Part shown: one piece after another, positions 55,095 through 64,000 of the stretch | Layout: every line of letters begins with the position of its first letter | Position numbering within the stretch: the stretch's first letter is position 1 | Source: Prosopocoilus inquinatus | Lineage: Eukaryota > Arthropoda > Insecta > Coleoptera > Lucanidae | Direction: 5' to 3' | DNA: 64,000 nt | NCBI GenBank assembly: GCA_036172665.1 | Contig: JAYKNF010000015.1 | Span: forward strand, 1,984,001-2,048,000 | The notes under the pieces: model-generated | What the model was told of the DNA's origin: nothing | Seen by the model: the letters and a program-made list of their open reading frames with translations, nothing else | Databases searched by the model: none | Program-made: the position numbers and the translations under genes

Positions 55095-55395
55095 AATTTA
55101 TGCAATGCAATTTTATACATAATCACAATCTAAATTTTTATTTGCCCATACCAAGAATTCCATGACCTTCACTGGCTTAAAAAATTTCAACAAATTGCCT
55201 GAAGATATAAAATTCGACTTCATTTATCAGTTTTAAATCGGCTCTCAAATCCTACTTAATCGATTACTCTTTGTACAATTTATGTGTTCATTGCGTTAGT
55301 TCTAGCTTCTAGTCAATAACGTAATATATATGTACCTAGCACACTCCGTACATGTTCTTTGTCTTTTGGAGGAATTAATAAACTAAACTAACAAT
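55095..55395 (+). pseudogene. Non-LTR retrotransposon C-terminal tail
   Basis: The frame FTGLKNFNKLPEDIKFDF, then after a stop a K-S-Y-L-I-D-Y segment, matches the end of jockey/CR1 ORF2 proteins (F..LP..i.....f...lk.yL). It is followed by an AT-rich 3' end. 5' truncated by the F element. Confidence 0.6.
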
Positions 55396-55848
55396 TTGGA
55401 TAGCGAGTCATTTTGGGAAGCATCCTAAGAAAGGTGGGAGACAACCAAGTGTGGAGTTACATAAAGCTTCTCTCCGTTAAAGTTTATTTTCCTTTGTTTA
55501 CACTAAATATTTTGGGTGTTGGGATTATTTAATCAGAAATAACTTCAGTACATCCGTTGTGCAATTAGAGCGACATTGTCCCTCTCTTAAAATGATTCAC
55601 CGCTCAAGAAAATTTAGCCCAAAACTCGTTATAAATTGTCAGTTATGTAAGTGGCAAGATAAAGGAAAATAAAAGTAAGGGATCGTAAGTCAGTGTAATG
55701 TTAGCATCGGTGGTGTGAGCTTGTGAAGTGCACCGGTCGAGAAATTAGAATCCAGGTTAGTGTGGGGTTCATTATTTACATAGAGTCTAACGATTTTACA
55801 CTGCTAATATCGCTGAATGAACAGCTGGTAACAATTTATCAATCAGAT
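55396..55848. other. No gene seen, precedes tandem array
   Basis: Mixed composition; the array begins without a clear boundary signal. Possibly the leader of the repeat-bearing unit. Confidence 0.4.
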
Positions 55849-56616
55849 GGTTATCCTAGCCGGGGAATGCTAGTCTGTTTTACAAGTTTATAATTAGATT
55901 CCTGAAACCTACTGGGTGCGTTTTCCCCCAGTAGACTGTGAGGAGGGAACCTCGTGCGTTTTCCCTTGGTTCCATTGCACTACCTACAGCGGGCTATGGT
56001 TATCCTAGCCGGGGAATGCTAGTTTGTTTTACAAGTTTATGATTAGATTCCTGAAACCTACTGGGTGCGTTTTCCCCCAGTAGACTGTGAGGAGGGAACC
56101 TCGTGCGTTTTCCCTTGGTTCCATTGCACTACCTACAGCGGGCTATGGTTATCCTAGCCGGGGAATGCTAGTTTGTTTTACAAGTTTATGATTAGATTCC
56201 TGAAACCTACTGGGTGCGTTTTCCCCCAGTAGACTGTGAGGAGGGAACCTCGTGCGTTTTCCCTTGGTTCCATTGCACTACCTACAGCGGGCTATGGTTA
56301 TCCTAGCCGGGGAATGCTAGTTTGTTTTACAAGTTTATGATTAGATTCCTGAAACCTACTGGGTGCGTTTTCCCCCAGTAGACTGTGAGGAGGGAACCTC
56401 GTGCGTTTTCCCTTGGTTCCATTGCACTACCTACAGCGGGCTATGGTTATCCTAGCCGGGGAATGCTAGTTTGTTTTACAAGTTTATGATTAGATTCCTG
56501 AAACCTATGGGTGCGTTTTCCCCCAGTAGACTGTGAGGAGGGAACCTCGTGCGATTTCCCTTGGTTCCATTGCACTACCTACAGCGGGCTAAGGTTATCC
56601 TAGCCGGGGAATGCTA
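55849..56616 (+). repeat. Tandem array, five units of 149 bp, hairpin-rich
   Basis: The word GGTTATCCTAGCCGGGGAA recurs at 55849, 55998, 56147, 56296, 56445 and 56593: four periods of 149 and one of 148. Units are nearly identical. Each contains three potential hairpins: CTAGC/GCTAG, CTACTGGG/CCCAGTAG (8 bp) and GGAACC/GGTTCC. The word GTGCGTTTTCCC appears in the loop of the last two, hence twice per unit. There is no coding frame through the array. Confidence 0.97.
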
Positions 56617-57268
56617 ATGATAGTTATTTTCTAAGTTGACCCTGCAGAACGTGGAGGTTTGTGCGTTTCTGAACGTAAACTAGTTGATTCACGGTTATCA
56701 CCATGGAAGCCTGACTTTAATTACTGCTGAAAGTTGATTGACTTGCATTGATTACCGAAATGGCGTTTCCTGTGTAAAGCGAAGGTTAGCCTAGAGGAGC
56801 ACACTTATACAAAGAACAGTGTTCATTAGCGATATTAGATGCAGGTGAAGTTGTTGTATAATGGTTGAACCAGCCAGTACATTACATAATGATTAAAGTA
56901 ATCGGTCTATGAAATTCTGATTTCGGAAAAATACTTCAGTGGTTCATTTACATAATCCAGCTAGTTAGTCATATAATATTGCTATTCTGTGACAAATAAA
57001 CAAAAGAAATAAATATTGATTCAAATTTCGCATTTGATTTGAACGTAGTCTTACACAAGGAATAAGAAATTAAGGATATAGAACAGTTTTAGGAGGAGTT
57101 CGTACCTGATGCACAGAATTAGTTGCTTTATCTAGAAGATGTTTAATATTTTGAATATAATTACAATGTTTAGGTTGATGATTGTATAGATTACGAAATA
57201 AATTATTCAGATAATTTCTATGAAAAGAGATGCTGCGGATTATTCATCCGATGTGATTAATCGATGAG
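56617..57268. other. No gene seen, follows tandem array
   Basis: Moderate composition, no recognised domain or repeat. A diverged GTGCGTTT word at about 56661 may be a relic of a further array unit. Confidence 0.4.
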
Positions 57269-57707
57269 TTAGTTATGATTTTTCGGAGTCTCAGGTGGTT
57301 TTGTCCTATAATTCCTCTGACTAGCATACATGAGATAACTACTGCGAATATCAAGATTAAAGTCTCGTTTGAATAAATTAATAGGAATATTGGTGCAATT
57401 TTTTGCCAGGTTAACAGAATTGTAGCGTTTATTCAGGTCAGTCCTTCCATAAGTTCGTAAATCAAAAATGGAGGAGGGCATCTTCAATGCAAGGGATATG
57501 CTGAGGATTATTATGGCGTAATCCGTTTTTCTCATGAGGAATGGAATTGTTGAGGATAAGATGACTGGTGATAGCAGGAGTATCGTTGAAGCTGCTGGTT
57601 GGGCTGTAAAGTATTTGAGGGCAGCTTCGGATGGATGAGTAAGAGCTGTTGGACATTTTGATGAGGGAGATAAACAACAGAAAGTTAATTTCCTGTCCTA
57701 TCCACAT
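57269..57707 (-). pseudogene. Unassigned broken frame
   Basis: Two overlapping minus frames (57707-57462 and 57535-57269) give continuous protein-like sequence if joined by one shift: SSIRSCPQILYSPTSSFND, then DLRTYGRTDLNKRYNSVN, then FKRDFNLDIRSSYLMYASQ. The Tyr/Asn/Arg-rich second part is unlike random translation, but I do not recognise it. It could be a retroelement structural-protein remnant. Confidence 0.3.
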
Positions 57708-58228
57708 ACTTATTCATAGAATGAAATTGCGATTACTGACCCTAGGGCGAGGGACGATCCAAATATTATTTTGTTTGTGAATCATTTTAAATGGAAAAAG
57801 TGTAATCCTTTATTTTCGCGATACGAACCCAATAGTTTTCTTAGCTGACCAATTTACATTTTAGTATAAGAGGTACAGAAGCCTATGAAGTTCCTAGGGG
57901 TAGTCTGACTCTACCAAATGTAATTAGATTATTTTTTGACGAGTTTTCTTTGAAAGATTCTTCTTTGGGCGAGAGGGGGGTCTTTCTGGGAGAAAGCTTC
58001 GTTTCTGTGGGCTTTGGTAACATTTATTTTACGAGTCAGAATAAAACTTTTATAAAATCAGAGTTGGTCTTAACCTGGTTGTATTTTTTATGAGAATTGT
58101 TTATGAAAGGAAGAATTCGGTGTAGGTGGCTTATTTTAGTTTCTGGAGTCCAGTTTTTGATGTTTTTGTTCATGAGCGAAGCTGCTCTGTAGTGAACTCA
58201 GAATCTTATTTCATCCTGTATACAAGCT
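57708..58228. other. No gene seen
   Basis: Spacer up to the 3' truncation point of the inverted P2 copy at about 58229. Confidence 0.4.
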
Positions 58229-60028
58229 AGGCCTCCAGGTGGGTGGTAGTCGTAAGGCATCATCTCTGGTGTTTAAGTTCATCTGATGTTTCTCGATTTC
58301 TATCGCTTCTCGGATGATGCGTTTGGTCTTGTGTTCTACGCTGGCAATTCTTCTGGTGTTGTCGAAATCTATTTTGTGTGAAGTCGCTTTTACGTGTTGT
58401 GCCAATGATGATGTTTTCTCGTCCTTCTCGACGGCCTTTCGATGTTCTTCTCTCCTGACGCTTATTTTTCTATTTGTTTGGCCTATGTAGACCTTGTCGC
58501 AATCTTGACAGGGAATTCCGTACACGCCTTGGCTTTCCAGTTGTATTTTAGTTTTGACTGTTGGCAGGATGTTTCCAATTTTCTTGTCGGTGTTGAATGA
58601 TGTCCGGATATTGTGTTTCTTGAGTATTCTGCTGATCTTCTCTGTTGTCCCTTTAACAAATGGTAGGCATGCTGTTCCTACTATATCTTTTTCCTCTTCC
58701 TGTGTCTTGGGTTTGCGTTGGTGTTCGGCTTTCCTGATTTGTTTGTCCTGATATCCATTTTTTATTAAAGATGAGCGGATTTTCTTCATTTCTTCTACCT
58801 TGTTTTCTGAGTCAGCCAATCTTTGGGACCGGGTGACGAGGGTCCTTACCACTGATTGCAATTGTGCTGGATGGTGATGTGATTGTGCGTTCAGGTACCG
58901 TTCCGTGTGGGTTGGTTTTCGGTATACGGAATGTCCAAGGCTTCCATCTGGTTTTTTCTTTATAAATACATCGAGGAATGGAAGTTCGTTGTTTTCTTCG
59001 ATTTCCATCGTGAACTTGATCTTCGGATGGATTTCATTCAGGTGTTGTAGAAATCTTCGTAGTTGTTCTTCTCCATGCTTCCATATTATGAAGGTGTCGT
59101 CCATATATCTGAGCCACAGGTGTGGTTTGTGACTTGCGGTATCGATGGCCCGTACTTCGAAATCCTCCATGAATAAGTTGGCGATTACAGGAGATAATGC
59201 TGATCCCATGGGTGATCCTTCTACTTGTTTATAACGTTGGTTCTTGAAGATGAAGTAGGTGTTCTTCAAGCAGTGCTTCACCAGGTCCATGGTGTCGTCT
59301 GGGATGTGGTGTTTTAGATGAATGATATCAACTGCTTCGTCTATTGGTATGTTGGTGAATAGTGAGACCACGTCGAAACTTACTAGCAGATCTCCTGGTT
59401 CTACGGTGAAGTCCTTTATACGCTCGATGAAGTGGCCTGCGTTCTTTACGTAGGATTCTGCTTCTTCGGCGTATGGCTGCAGTCGTTTGGCCAAGAATTT
59501 TGCTAGTGGTTGTAACGGTGATCCGATGGAACTGACGATTGGCCTCAGTGGTATCCCTTCCTTGTGGATTTTTGGTAATCCGTAGAGCTTTGGGCATCTG
59601 GATGATTTTTCCCTCGGGATCAATTGTAATTGCTGCTCTTGACTGATTGAGCTGGCTTTGATTTTAGCTTTCGTTGTCTTCTCTAAGTATGTCGTTGGAT
59701 CTGTGGCGATGGTGTTGTACGCTGGGTCGTTTAGTAGGACCTCCATCTTCGTTTCGTAGTCGTTACGATCCATCACAACGGTGGCGTTTCCTTTGTCGGC
59801 TGGAAGTATGACGATTTGTTCATTTTTCTTCAGCGTGTGTAGAGCTTGTAGTTCTTCTCGAGATAGGTTCCTCTTTGGTGGTTTTGCTCGTCTTAGGATT
59901 TGGGATACATCTTGTCGTATTGTCTCCGCTGTGTCCTCCGGTAATCCGATGATGGATGCTTCCACTTCCACTTCCACGCGTGACCGCAACACGGTACTTA
60001 AACCACCACCAGCGCGACCAGAAGCCAC
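58211..60028 (-). CDS. Penelope-like RT with GIY-YIG endonuclease, family P2, inverted copy
   Basis: A 605-codon open frame. Residues 1 to about 22 are not PLE protein: they are the inverted pseudo-LTR of the neighbouring copy read through the junction at about 59975. From EASIIGLPEDTAETIRQDV on it is true P2: ILPADKGNATVVMDR (about 75-90), CPKLYGLPKIHKEGIPLRPI (about 143), SFDVVSLFTNIP (first catalytic Asp, about 218), GSPMGSALSPVIANLFMEDF (about 270), YMDD at 308-311, then a thumb, and GVYGIPCQDCDKVYIGQTNR (GIY-YIG with CxxC, about 495-515). It ends SLYTG in flanking DNA because the element is 3'-truncated at about 58229 and lacks the ribozyme. No internal stop: a recent copy. Confidence 0.92.
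   Translation of the reverse strand: MASGRAGGGLSTVLRSRVEVEVEASIIGLPEDTAETIRQDVSQILRRAKPPKRNLSREELQALHTLKKNEQIVILPADKGNATVVMDRNDYETKMEVLLNDPAYNTIATDPTTYLEKTTKAKIKASSISQEQQLQLIPREKSSRCPKLYGLPKIHKEGIPLRPIVSSIGSPLQPLAKFLAKRLQPYAEEAESYVKNAGHFIERIKDFTVEPGDLLVSFDVVSLFTNIPIDEAVDIIHLKHHIPDDTMDLVKHCLKNTYFIFKNQRYKQVEGSPMGSALSPVIANLFMEDFEVRAIDTASHKPHLWLRYMDDTFIIWKHGEEQLRRFLQHLNEIHPKIKFTMEIEENNELPFLDVFIKKKPDGSLGHSVYRKPTHTERYLNAQSHHHPAQLQSVVRTLVTRSQRLADSENKVEEMKKIRSSLIKNGYQDKQIRKAEHQRKPKTQEEEKDIVGTACLPFVKGTTEKISRILKKHNIRTSFNTDKKIGNILPTVKTKIQLESQGVYGIPCQDCDKVYIGQTNRKISVRREEHRKAVEKDEKTSSLAQHVKATSHKIDFDNTRRIASVEHKTKRIIREAIEIEKHQMNLNTRDDALRLPPTWRPSLYTG
58229..59975 (-). mobile_element. P2 PLE, truncated inverted copy
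   Basis: Nearly identical to the plus copy but in opposite orientation, head-to-head with it at about 59975, where a short TCCACTTCCACTTCCAC repeat marks the junction. It lacks the 5' about 600 bp and the 3' end. Confidence 0.9.
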
Positions 60029-60179
60029 TGTGACTCGAGTAACGACGAGGAGCAGAAGCAGGCAAGCAGCAGCGAAGACCTGAAGATGGCAAGTGAGACC
60101 TTTCCGAAACGTTGTCAGAAGACAAATAGTTCTTTAGAGAACTCAACGCGGAGGACTACCCGGAAGAATACTACAGCAT
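59976..60179 (+). repeat. P2 5' pseudo-LTR (204 bp)
   Basis: Direct repeat of 62662-62865 with very few differences. The unit length between them is 2686 bp. Contains the hammerhead and the ORF start. Confidence 0.93.
60077..60116 (+). ncRNA. Hammerhead ribozyme, family P2 (5' pseudo-LTR)
   Basis: GAC; CUGAAGA; U; stem II GGCAAG/CUUUCC with loop UGAGAC (one C-U mismatch); GAAA; CGU; U cleavage base at 60113; GUC. The AUG of the ORF (60086-60088) sits in the bases between CUGAAGA and stem II. Stem I is only 3 bp before an internal loop, as in other minimal PLE hammerheads. Confidence 0.82.
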
Positions 60180-62769
60180 TCAACACCCGCGGAAGCCTAC
60201 GGATTAACATTATCGACCTGCACGGGGAGGAGATACTACAACGAACGAAGAAGATGGAGAAACTACGGTCAAGAAGAGGTAAGCTACTGTGCAAATTGAC
60301 TTTCCTGGAACGCTGCCGGGATAATAACATCGTGCCGAAGAGTATGAAAGTAACATTCCACAAGAAGAACAACCAAACCAAGAACATCCTGAGAAGAGCA
60401 AGTATGGCATTACTACGAGAAGCAATCCACGACACCAGGAAGGAACTGAATGAAGTTAACGTAAAGCTTCTAGCAATACATCTGGAGCTGAGTCGCACAC
60501 TACATCCGTTGTTATGGACAACACTGGACCAACTCTCAGCTTTTCGTGAAGAAACGGACACCGAACTGACAAGAAGAAAGCAGAAGAAGAAGTTCGAACA
60601 CCTACAAAAAGAACAAAAGCCGAAGGAACATGTTACACCGCTCGTATTGGAGAAAGTTGTTCATAACGTATCAAGCTATCCACTCGACGAAGCCAGCAAA
60701 AGTGTACTGGCCAAGGGTTTCAACTACGCTGTAGCACTAGCCAGCATACCAATGGAGAACATAATATGCAGTGTGGAAGCATCCATCATCGGATTACCGG
60801 AGGACACAGCGGAGACAATACGACAAGATGTATCCCAAATCCTAAGACGAGCAAAACCACCAAAGAGGACCCTATCTCGAGAAGAACTACAAGCTCTACA
60901 CACGCTGAAGAAAAATGAACAAATCGTCATACTTCCAGCCGACAAAGGAAACGCCACCGTTGTGATGGATCGTAACGACTAAGAAACGAAGATGGAGGTC
61001 CTACTAAACGACCCAGCGTACAACACCATCGCCACAGATCCAACGACATACTTAGAGAAGACAACGAAAGCTAAAATCAAAGCCAGCTCAATCAGTCAAG
61101 AGCAGCAATTACAATTGATCCCGAGGGAAAAATCATCCAGATGCCCAAAGCTCTACGGATTACCAAAAATCCACAAGGAAGGGATACCACTGAGGCCAAT
61201 CGTCAGTTCCATCGGATCACCGTTACAACCACTAGCAAAATTCTTGGCCAAACGACTGCAGCCATACGCCGAAGAAGCAGAATCCTACGTAAAGAACGCA
61301 GGCCACTTCATCGAGCGTATAAAGGACTTCACCGTAGAACCAGGAGATCTGCTAGTAATTTCGACGTGGTCTCACTATTCACCAACATACCAATAGACGA
61401 AGCAGTGGATATCATTCATCTAAAACACCACATCCCAGACGACACCATGGACCTGGTGAAGCACTGCTTGAAGAACACCTACTTCATCTTCAAGAACCAA
61501 CGTTATAAACAAGTAGAAGGATCACCCATGGGATCAGCATTATCTCCTGTAATCGCCAACTTATTCATGGAGGATTTCGAAGTACGGGCCATCGATACCG
61601 CAAGTCACAAACCACACCTGTGGCTCAGATATATGGACGACACCTTCATAATATGGAAGCATGGAGAAGAACAACTACGAAGATTTCTACAACACCTGAA
61701 TGAAATCCATCCGAAGATCAAGTTCACGATGGAAATCGAAGAAAACAACGAACTTCCATTCCTCGATGTACTTATAAAGAAAAAACCAGATGGAAGCCTT
61801 GGACATTCCGTATACCGAAAACCAACCCACACGGAACGGTACCTGAACGCACAATCACATCACCATCCAGCACAATTGCAATCAGTGGTAAGGACCCTCG
61901 TCACCCGGTCCCAAAGATTGGCTGACTCAGAAAACAAGGTAGAAGAAATGAAGAAAATCCGCTCATCTTTAATAAAAAATGGATATCAGGACAAACAAAT
62001 CAGGAAAGCCGAACACCAACGCAAACCCAAGACACAGGAAGAGGAAAAAGATATAGTAGGAACAGCATGCCTACCATTTGTTAAAGGGACAACAGAGAAG
62101 ATCAGCAGAATACTCAAGAAACACAATATCCGGACATCATTCAACACCGACAAGAAAATTGGAAACATCCTGCCAACAGTCAAAACTAAAATACAACTGG
62201 AAAGCCAAGGCGTGTACGGAATTCCCTGTCAAGATTGCGACAAGGTCTACATAGGCCAAACAAATAGAAAAATAAGCGTCAGGAGAGAAGAACATCGAAA
62301 GGCCGTCGAGAAGGACGAGAAAACATCATCATTGGCACAACACGTAAAAGCGACTTCACACAAAATAGATTTCGACAACACCAGAAGAATTGCCAGCGTA
62401 GAACACAAGACCAAACGCATCATCCGAGAAGCAATAGAAATCGAGAAACATCAGATGAACTTAAACACCAGAGATGATGCCTTACGACTACCACCCACCT
62501 GGAGGCCAGTGATCCGAAAATCCACCGACCGTCGAGGACCAGTAACCCGAAGCCAGAAACCAGCGAACCCCGGACCATCAGGATTAGGAGAAAGCAGTCA
62601 ACAGGCACGACCCAATCAACCAACAACAAGAAGTCAAGCCGAAAAACCACCAAGCGTAACGACGCGTGACCGCAACACGGTACTTAAACCACCACCAGCG
62701 CGACCAGAAGCCACTGTGACTCGAGTAACGACGAGGAGCAGAAGCAGGCAAGCAGCAGCGAAGACCTGA
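60086..62769 (+). pseudogene. Penelope-like RT with GIY-YIG, plus copy, one stop and one frameshift
   Basis: The N-terminal segment (60086-60982) includes a basic region and the PLE N-domain up to ILPADKGNATVVMDRND, then a stop (TAA at 60980) where the inverted copy has Tyr. RT continues to about 61357 and a one-base deletion shifts the frame. From there to 62769 it is open: FDVVSLFTNIP, GSPMGSALSPVIANLF, LRYMDDTFIIW, GIPCQDCDKVYIGQTNRKIS, RVRREEH-type helix, then a Pro/Thr/Ser/Arg-rich tail (TRSQKPANPGPSG and RTTRSRSRQAAAKT-like). The tail lies in the pseudo-LTR, and the stop UGA is part of the 3' hammerhead core. Two lesions only, so recently active. Confidence 0.9.
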
Positions 62770-62865
62770 AGATGGCAAGTGAGACCTTGCCGAAACGTTG
62801 TCAGAAGACAAATAGTTCTTTAGAGAACTCAACGCGGAGGACTACCCGGAAGAATACTACAGCAT
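62662..62865 (+). repeat. P2 3' pseudo-LTR (204 bp)
   Basis: Second copy of the direct repeat; ends at CTACAGCAT and runs into a TA microsatellite. Confidence 0.93.
62763..62802 (+). ncRNA. Hammerhead ribozyme, family P2 (3' pseudo-LTR)
   Basis: GAC; CUGAAGA; stem II GGCAAG/CUUGCC (perfect 6 bp, loop UGAGAC); GAAA; CGU; U at 62799 as the cleavage base; GUC. The ORF stop UGA (62767-62769) lies within CUGAAGA. Confidence 0.88.
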
Positions 62866-62942
62866 ATATATATATGTATATATAAAATCCGAAGGCAAGT
62901 ATCGCTTTAACTATATATATATATATTATATATATATATACC
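62862..62942. repeat. (TA)n-rich microsatellite
   Basis: Two TA-rich blocks separated by a 36-bp segment, at the 3' border of the P2 element. Confidence 0.9.
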
Positions 62943-64000
62943 GGCTGTTTCAAATGGGGTGTGCACTGAAGGGATCTCCTAAACCGTAACAGATACAAAT
63001 ATGGTTAAATGGAAGAAAAGTTGCACAAATCAATGTCTAACTCGTATTTATTAACAGAATGATTTTTTTATTACTTCTTATTGAGATATTAATAAAAATG
63101 TAAAAAAATCGATTTTCTTTTTCTCTCTGTATCTCTTTTATTATACATAATTTTGAAATTGTGATTTAACTTTCTACAGGCACTTTTTGATTCTGCTTCG
63201 AATAAGAGTAATAGAATTTAAGTCAAGTGTTTCGTCTTTCCACGACCATGATCAGTTTCGATTTTTTAAATACAACTTATGTCTTTTTATTTTTTTATTC
63301 GATAACATTCTTTCTCCTTATTTTAAAGGTATATCACACTTAATAGTTGATATAAATCTGAAGCTTAAATAATACAGATTTTTATATGAAAATTTTATTT
63401 AATACATAATTTCAAATTTCTAGTTCATTTTCTTAGCTATAGTGTAAATCATAATAAACTATTTAAAGTTTTTCTGTATCGTTATTTTAATAATGCATTG
63501 CACTTGCGAAAATTAATTTTTACCAACAAATATCTATTGGTTCTAATATAACTTGCTTGATTAGTATCTCAGCTTTGGTATAGGAATGAGAAAGCCTAGT
63601 TTTTAATTTTGACTCGCACAGATGAGTTAAAAGAAAAAGTGAATACTAAGTATACTAAAAATATTTAGATTTTACTGAATAGTGCCTTCTACAAATACAT
63701 TGGTAGCTAAAACGAATATTTTTGTGATAAATTAGAAAGATACTTTCTATAACAATGTATTTTTTTAAATCTCTTTAGCACTCAGTGGCTCTCAACACTT
63801 GACTATCTTTTATCTATTTTTTTTAAATACGGTTAAGTTCACTCGTTTTAACCAGTTGAAGTTTGGCACGTTATATCGGAACCACCATCCATAATTTAAA
63901 CAGGATAAAGTAGGCTTTATATTTTGGACATTGAAACAGTGACTAGCATTAAGATAAATAATAAGGAGGAACTAAGAAGCCGAATATTAGATTCTTACAG
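62943..64000. other. No gene seen; possible element end at left
   Basis: ACCGGCTGTTTCAAATGGGG at about 62940 looks like one terminus of a TIR element, but no partner lies in the window. The remainder is AT-rich without a recognised frame. Confidence 0.4.

Larger units (their letters stand above)
59976..62865 (+). mobile_element. Penelope-like element, family P2, full-length plus copy
   Basis: Bounded by 204-bp direct pseudo-LTRs, each with a hammerhead, around one RT/GIY-YIG gene. Together with the inverted copy at 58229-59975 this is the standard PLE insertion structure. It differs in G+C content from the AT-rich flanks, and the two copies are very similar, so insertion appears recent. Confidence 0.92.

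Noticed and set aside
55849..56616. Possible CRISPR array
   Set aside because: Units are contiguous 149-bp tandem copies with no variable spacers, in an animal-type genome.
59328..60561. Several open frames antisense to, or out of frame with, the P2 gene
   Set aside because: Shadows of the conserved PLE coding sequence; they appear in both copies only because the DNA is duplicated.

Overview
The window reads as a piece of an AT-rich animal genome, most likely an arthropod (insect-like) one. The reasons are the density of Penelope-like elements (PLEs), Tc1/mariner, Ty3/gypsy, jockey-like and CR1-like elements, long microsatellites, and the absence of any bacterial gene organisation. The species cannot be named from the sequence. 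I recognise no intact host protein-coding gene, no tRNA and no rRNA. Almost everything that can be interpreted is mobile DNA, much of it nested and broken.

Layout. 1-1170: featureless. 1185-6786: a PLE fragment followed by a decayed Ty3/gypsy element (5' LTR remnant, gag, protease, RT, integrase tail, 133-bp 3' LTR), interrupted by a dispersed repeat (3400-3905) and a TA-flanked inverted-repeat element (4260-5542), with a perfect 57-bp-arm hairpin in its RT. 7260-9090: jockey/CR1-type non-LTR remnant (minus). 9100-9810: Tc1-family transposase with a large palindromic rearrangement. 10832-20444: several terminal-inverted-repeat (TIR) elements and a Tc1 relic. 20448-20690: (AAT)n and a PLE-related repeat. 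20861-26431: a long CR1-like retrotransposon (minus; SGNH esterase, endonuclease, RT) split by two TIR elements. 28959-30130: Tc1 relic with a nested MITE. 31600-34310: jockey-like relic split by an insertion. 37440-38790: broken unassigned transposase-like gene. 39698-44111: a 4.4-kb hAT-like insertion with a clean 8-bp target-site duplication, itself full of nested elements. 45300-46130: Tc1 relic. 47516-54890: a 7.4-kb TA-flanked element with matching TIRs that encloses a PLE complex (48448-53505). 55849-56616: five copies of a hairpin-rich 149-bp repeat. 58229-62865: a second, recent PLE family in head-to-head arrangement.

The most interesting signal is hammerhead ribozyme (HHR) motifs in four different PLE or PLE-related families, called P1-P4 here. 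P1 has HHRs at 48529-48570 (-), 50621-50662 (+) and 53375-53416 (+). P2 has them at 60077-60116 (+) and 62763-62802 (+). P3 has them at 40808-40854 (-) and 44508-44554 (+). P4 has one at 42650-42687 (-). Each carries CUGANGA, a paired stem II, GAAA, a self-complementary loop-less stem III, a UH cleavage site and a pairing stem I. HHRs in PLEs are an established phenomenon. What stands out is the multiplicity in one locus and the way the ribozyme overlaps coding signals: in P2 the core holds both the stop codon of one ORF and the start codon of the next, and in P4 it overlaps the last codons of the ORF.

How the parts work together: P1 and P2 encode a reverse transcriptase joined to a GIY-YIG endonuclease, and both show the classic PLE layout of direct pseudo-LTRs plus a truncated inverted copy. 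The remaining elements are mostly non-autonomous passengers or fossils that inserted into each other, which gives a relative order of events.
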